A stretch of DNA of 64,000 bases from Caballeronia choica (GTDB taxonomy: Bacteria; Pseudomonadota; Gammaproteobacteria; Burkholderiales; Burkholderiaceae), in the NCBI RefSeq assembly GCF_001544535.1, contig NZ_FCON02000007.1, positions 62,001 through 126,000 on the forward strand, in the 5' to 3' direction. Below the pieces are notes generated by a model, which was given only the letters and a program-made list of their open reading frames with translations, was not told the DNA's origin and ran no database searches. A program made the translations under genes and the position numbers. Below are positions 62,852 to 64,000 of this stretch, piece after piece. The first letter of the stretch is position 1. Every line of letters begins with the position of its first letter.

Positions 62852-63036
62852 GCTGGGACCTCGGATGTAGATACAGCAATTACACAAGACAGAATCGCTG
62901 GCGAACGGAACGTTCGGCAAGCAGTGCCTTCGAGCCTTAGGCGAGTGCCGAGTTGAAATTCCGCTCGGTATGGCTGCGTACAGGCTCTATAGCTTTTTTC
63001 GCTCGCCAGACAAAGCAAGACGACACCGCATCCGCT

Positions 63037-63333
63037 TCAATGGGTTCCCGACAAGCACACTATGCGAGTGTTGGCACTGCCTAGGCGAAGAGGTACGATT
63101 TCCTGATACGCGGGTGACGCATACCACTCTTCGGCTTTCTTCACGCTCTCGAATTCGAGGATGACGATCGTGCCCGTGCCAACATCGCCTTCCATCACCT
63201 TCTGGGAGCCGCCACGGACCAGAAAAACGCCGCCATAGGCGTCCAGTGTTGCCTTCACCTTCGCGCTGTATTCTTCCCACTCTGCTCCTGGCGTATGGAG
63301 CGTCACTTCAGCGAATAGGTAGCCTTTGGTCAT
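63037..63333 (-). CDS. DUF1330-family protein
   Basis: A 98-residue dimeric alpha+beta-barrel protein. The family landmarks Tyr-Ala-Gly-like sheet starts, Gly-Gly-Val-Phe-Leu-Val-Arg-Gly-Gly near residue 35 and Ile-Leu-Glu-Phe-Glu-Ser...Ala-Glu-Glu-Trp-Tyr-Ala-Ser near 58-72 are clear. Function is unknown for the family. The ATG at 63333 starts the domain directly, and the open extension to 63423 is rejected. It lies between the cupin and SDR genes and may bind a pathway metabolite. Confidence 0.85.
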   Translation of the reverse strand: MTKGYLFAEVTLHTPGAEWEEYSAKVKATLDAYGGVFLVRGGSQKVMEGDVGTGTIVILEFESVKKAEEWYASPAYQEIVPLRLGSANTRIVCLSGTH

Positions 63334-63498
63334 TTTGAAAATTGCCTGGGATTTGATTGAGTTATAAAACGGAGCGCTGCTGATCTCTCGGCCTATTGAC
63401 GGCGCCGGGCGTCCAGAGAGCATTCATGAGCACGTGGCAAGTCGCGCGGTCCGCCTGATCATTGCTGATTTGCAAGGCGACGACCCGGTTGCGCAATA

Positions 63499-63954
63499 TC
63501 AGTTCGGTGTGGCCGAATTGGCGGGAGGATCGCATGCTACCGTCCCCATCTGCGCCGGCACTGAGATTTCCAGAAACTCGAAATCCTCGGATATTGCAAT
63601 CTCATTGTGTTTGAGTCCGCCCGGAATATGGAGCGACTCTCCAGCGCTTACCCTGATGACCCGTCCGCCTTCAAACAGGAGATCTACCCAACCGCGAAGG
63701 GTATAGAAAAACTGTGATTCGCAAAGGTGATAATGCCAGCCTGTCTGCTGCATTTCACCCGTCGCGACAGTCACCTGGGCTCGCATCCGACCGTTTGAAG
63801 CCTCGGAGACTCCGAGGTCCCGATATTTGAAGAACGTTCGACGACCTGGTACTAATGGTGCGGTTTCCGCCGTAGCGTACGCCAGTTTCCCTAAGAGGTC
63901 TCCGGCGGCATTGGCTGCCTCCGAAGATCTGGATTTTTCGCTGTCGGAATTCAT
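63499..63954 (-). CDS. Cupin-domain protein
   Basis: A 151-residue single-domain cupin. Motif 1, Gly-Trp-His-Tyr-His-x-x-Glu-Ser near residues 72-80 with Gly at 88, gives the two His and one Glu metal ligands; motif 2 has Pro-Gly-Gly-Leu-Lys-His-Asn near 111-117, giving the third His. All metal ligands are present, so it is probably an Fe/Mn/Ni-binding enzyme or sensor, possibly a dioxygenase-type cupin. It is the last visible gene on the right, transcribed towards the DUF1330 and SDR genes. Confidence 0.87.
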   Translation of the reverse strand: MNSDSEKSRSSEAANAAGDLLGKLAYATAETAPLVPGRRTFFKYRDLGVSEASNGRMRAQVTVATGEMQQTGWHYHLCESQFFYTLRGWVDLLFEGGRVIRVSAGESLHIPGGLKHNEIAISEDFEFLEISVPAQMGTVACDPPANSATPN

Positions 63955-64000
63955 TATCTGCTCCGTAGATTTACAAAAGTATGAGAATTGGGCGCGTGAA

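Overview
The window reads as a piece of a secondary replicon (chromosome 2/3 or megaplasmid) of a Burkholderiaceae bacterium of the Paraburkholderia/Caballeronia/Burkholderia type. The basis is high GC, GC-rich third codon positions, and five trimeric porins that all begin the mature protein with a Gln-Ser-Ser motif and end in Phe. It also has a high density of LysR, IclR, TetR and AraC regulators and repeated modules of porin + MFS/ABC transporter + oxidoreductases. No rRNA, tRNA, CRISPR array or replication origin was seen. It looks like catabolic accessory DNA with decayed genes at several joints.

Layout. 1-3.7 kb: the start of a 4-hydroxylaminobenzoate lyase-like gene (left edge), a porin and an aromatic-acid MFS permease. 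3.5-6.1 kb: a GlxA-type AraC regulator divergent from an MFS exporter, then a relic of an IS6-family transposase. 6.1-13.0 kb: a TetR regulator divergent from an aromatic ring-cleavage operon: FAH-family hydrolase, two-domain VOC dioxygenase, MhpA-like flavin hydroxylase (frameshifted), porin, MFS permease. A perfect palindrome covers the operon's -35 box. 13.0-18.6 kb: a secreted unknown, a decayed integrase, a class V aminotransferase, an unknown 304-aa protein and a Gfo/Idh/MocA dehydrogenase.

18.6-33.5 kb, all minus strand: a LysR regulator; a RidA-porin-polar amino acid ABC transporter-SDR operon; a flavin monooxygenase-SDR-MHS permease-Asp/Glu racemase operon; and an aminotransferase-SDR-RraA group. 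The RidA and monooxygenase operons share a conserved upstream element and may form one regulon. 33.9-38.6 kb: a complete GltIJKL-type ABC transporter divergent from a LysR gene. 39-46 kb: a porin, a fragment of an aldehyde dehydrogenase, a type B carboxylesterase with a divergent LysR, a mosaic of three gene fragments (hydroxyquinol dioxygenase N-terminus, maleylacetate reductase C-terminus, Gfo/Idh C-terminus), another LysR and a probably 5'-truncated membrane protein.

46-60.5 kb is the most coherent and interesting part. A Rieske protein with a roughly 480-residue unassigned C-terminal region is divergent from hyuA-hyuB (ATP-dependent hydantoinase/oxoprolinase type), an MFS permease and a porin. 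These are followed by an N-carbamoylsarcosine amidase-like hydrolase, serine hydroxymethyltransferase, a FabF-type ketoacyl synthase, an ACS-family MFS permease and a LysR regulator. The same palindromic operator lies in front of hyuA and in front of the amidase gene. I infer a catabolic regulon for N-methylhydantoin (creatinine-type) or a related cyclic amide. 60.9-64 kb: IclR regulator, SDR, DUF1330 protein and cupin.
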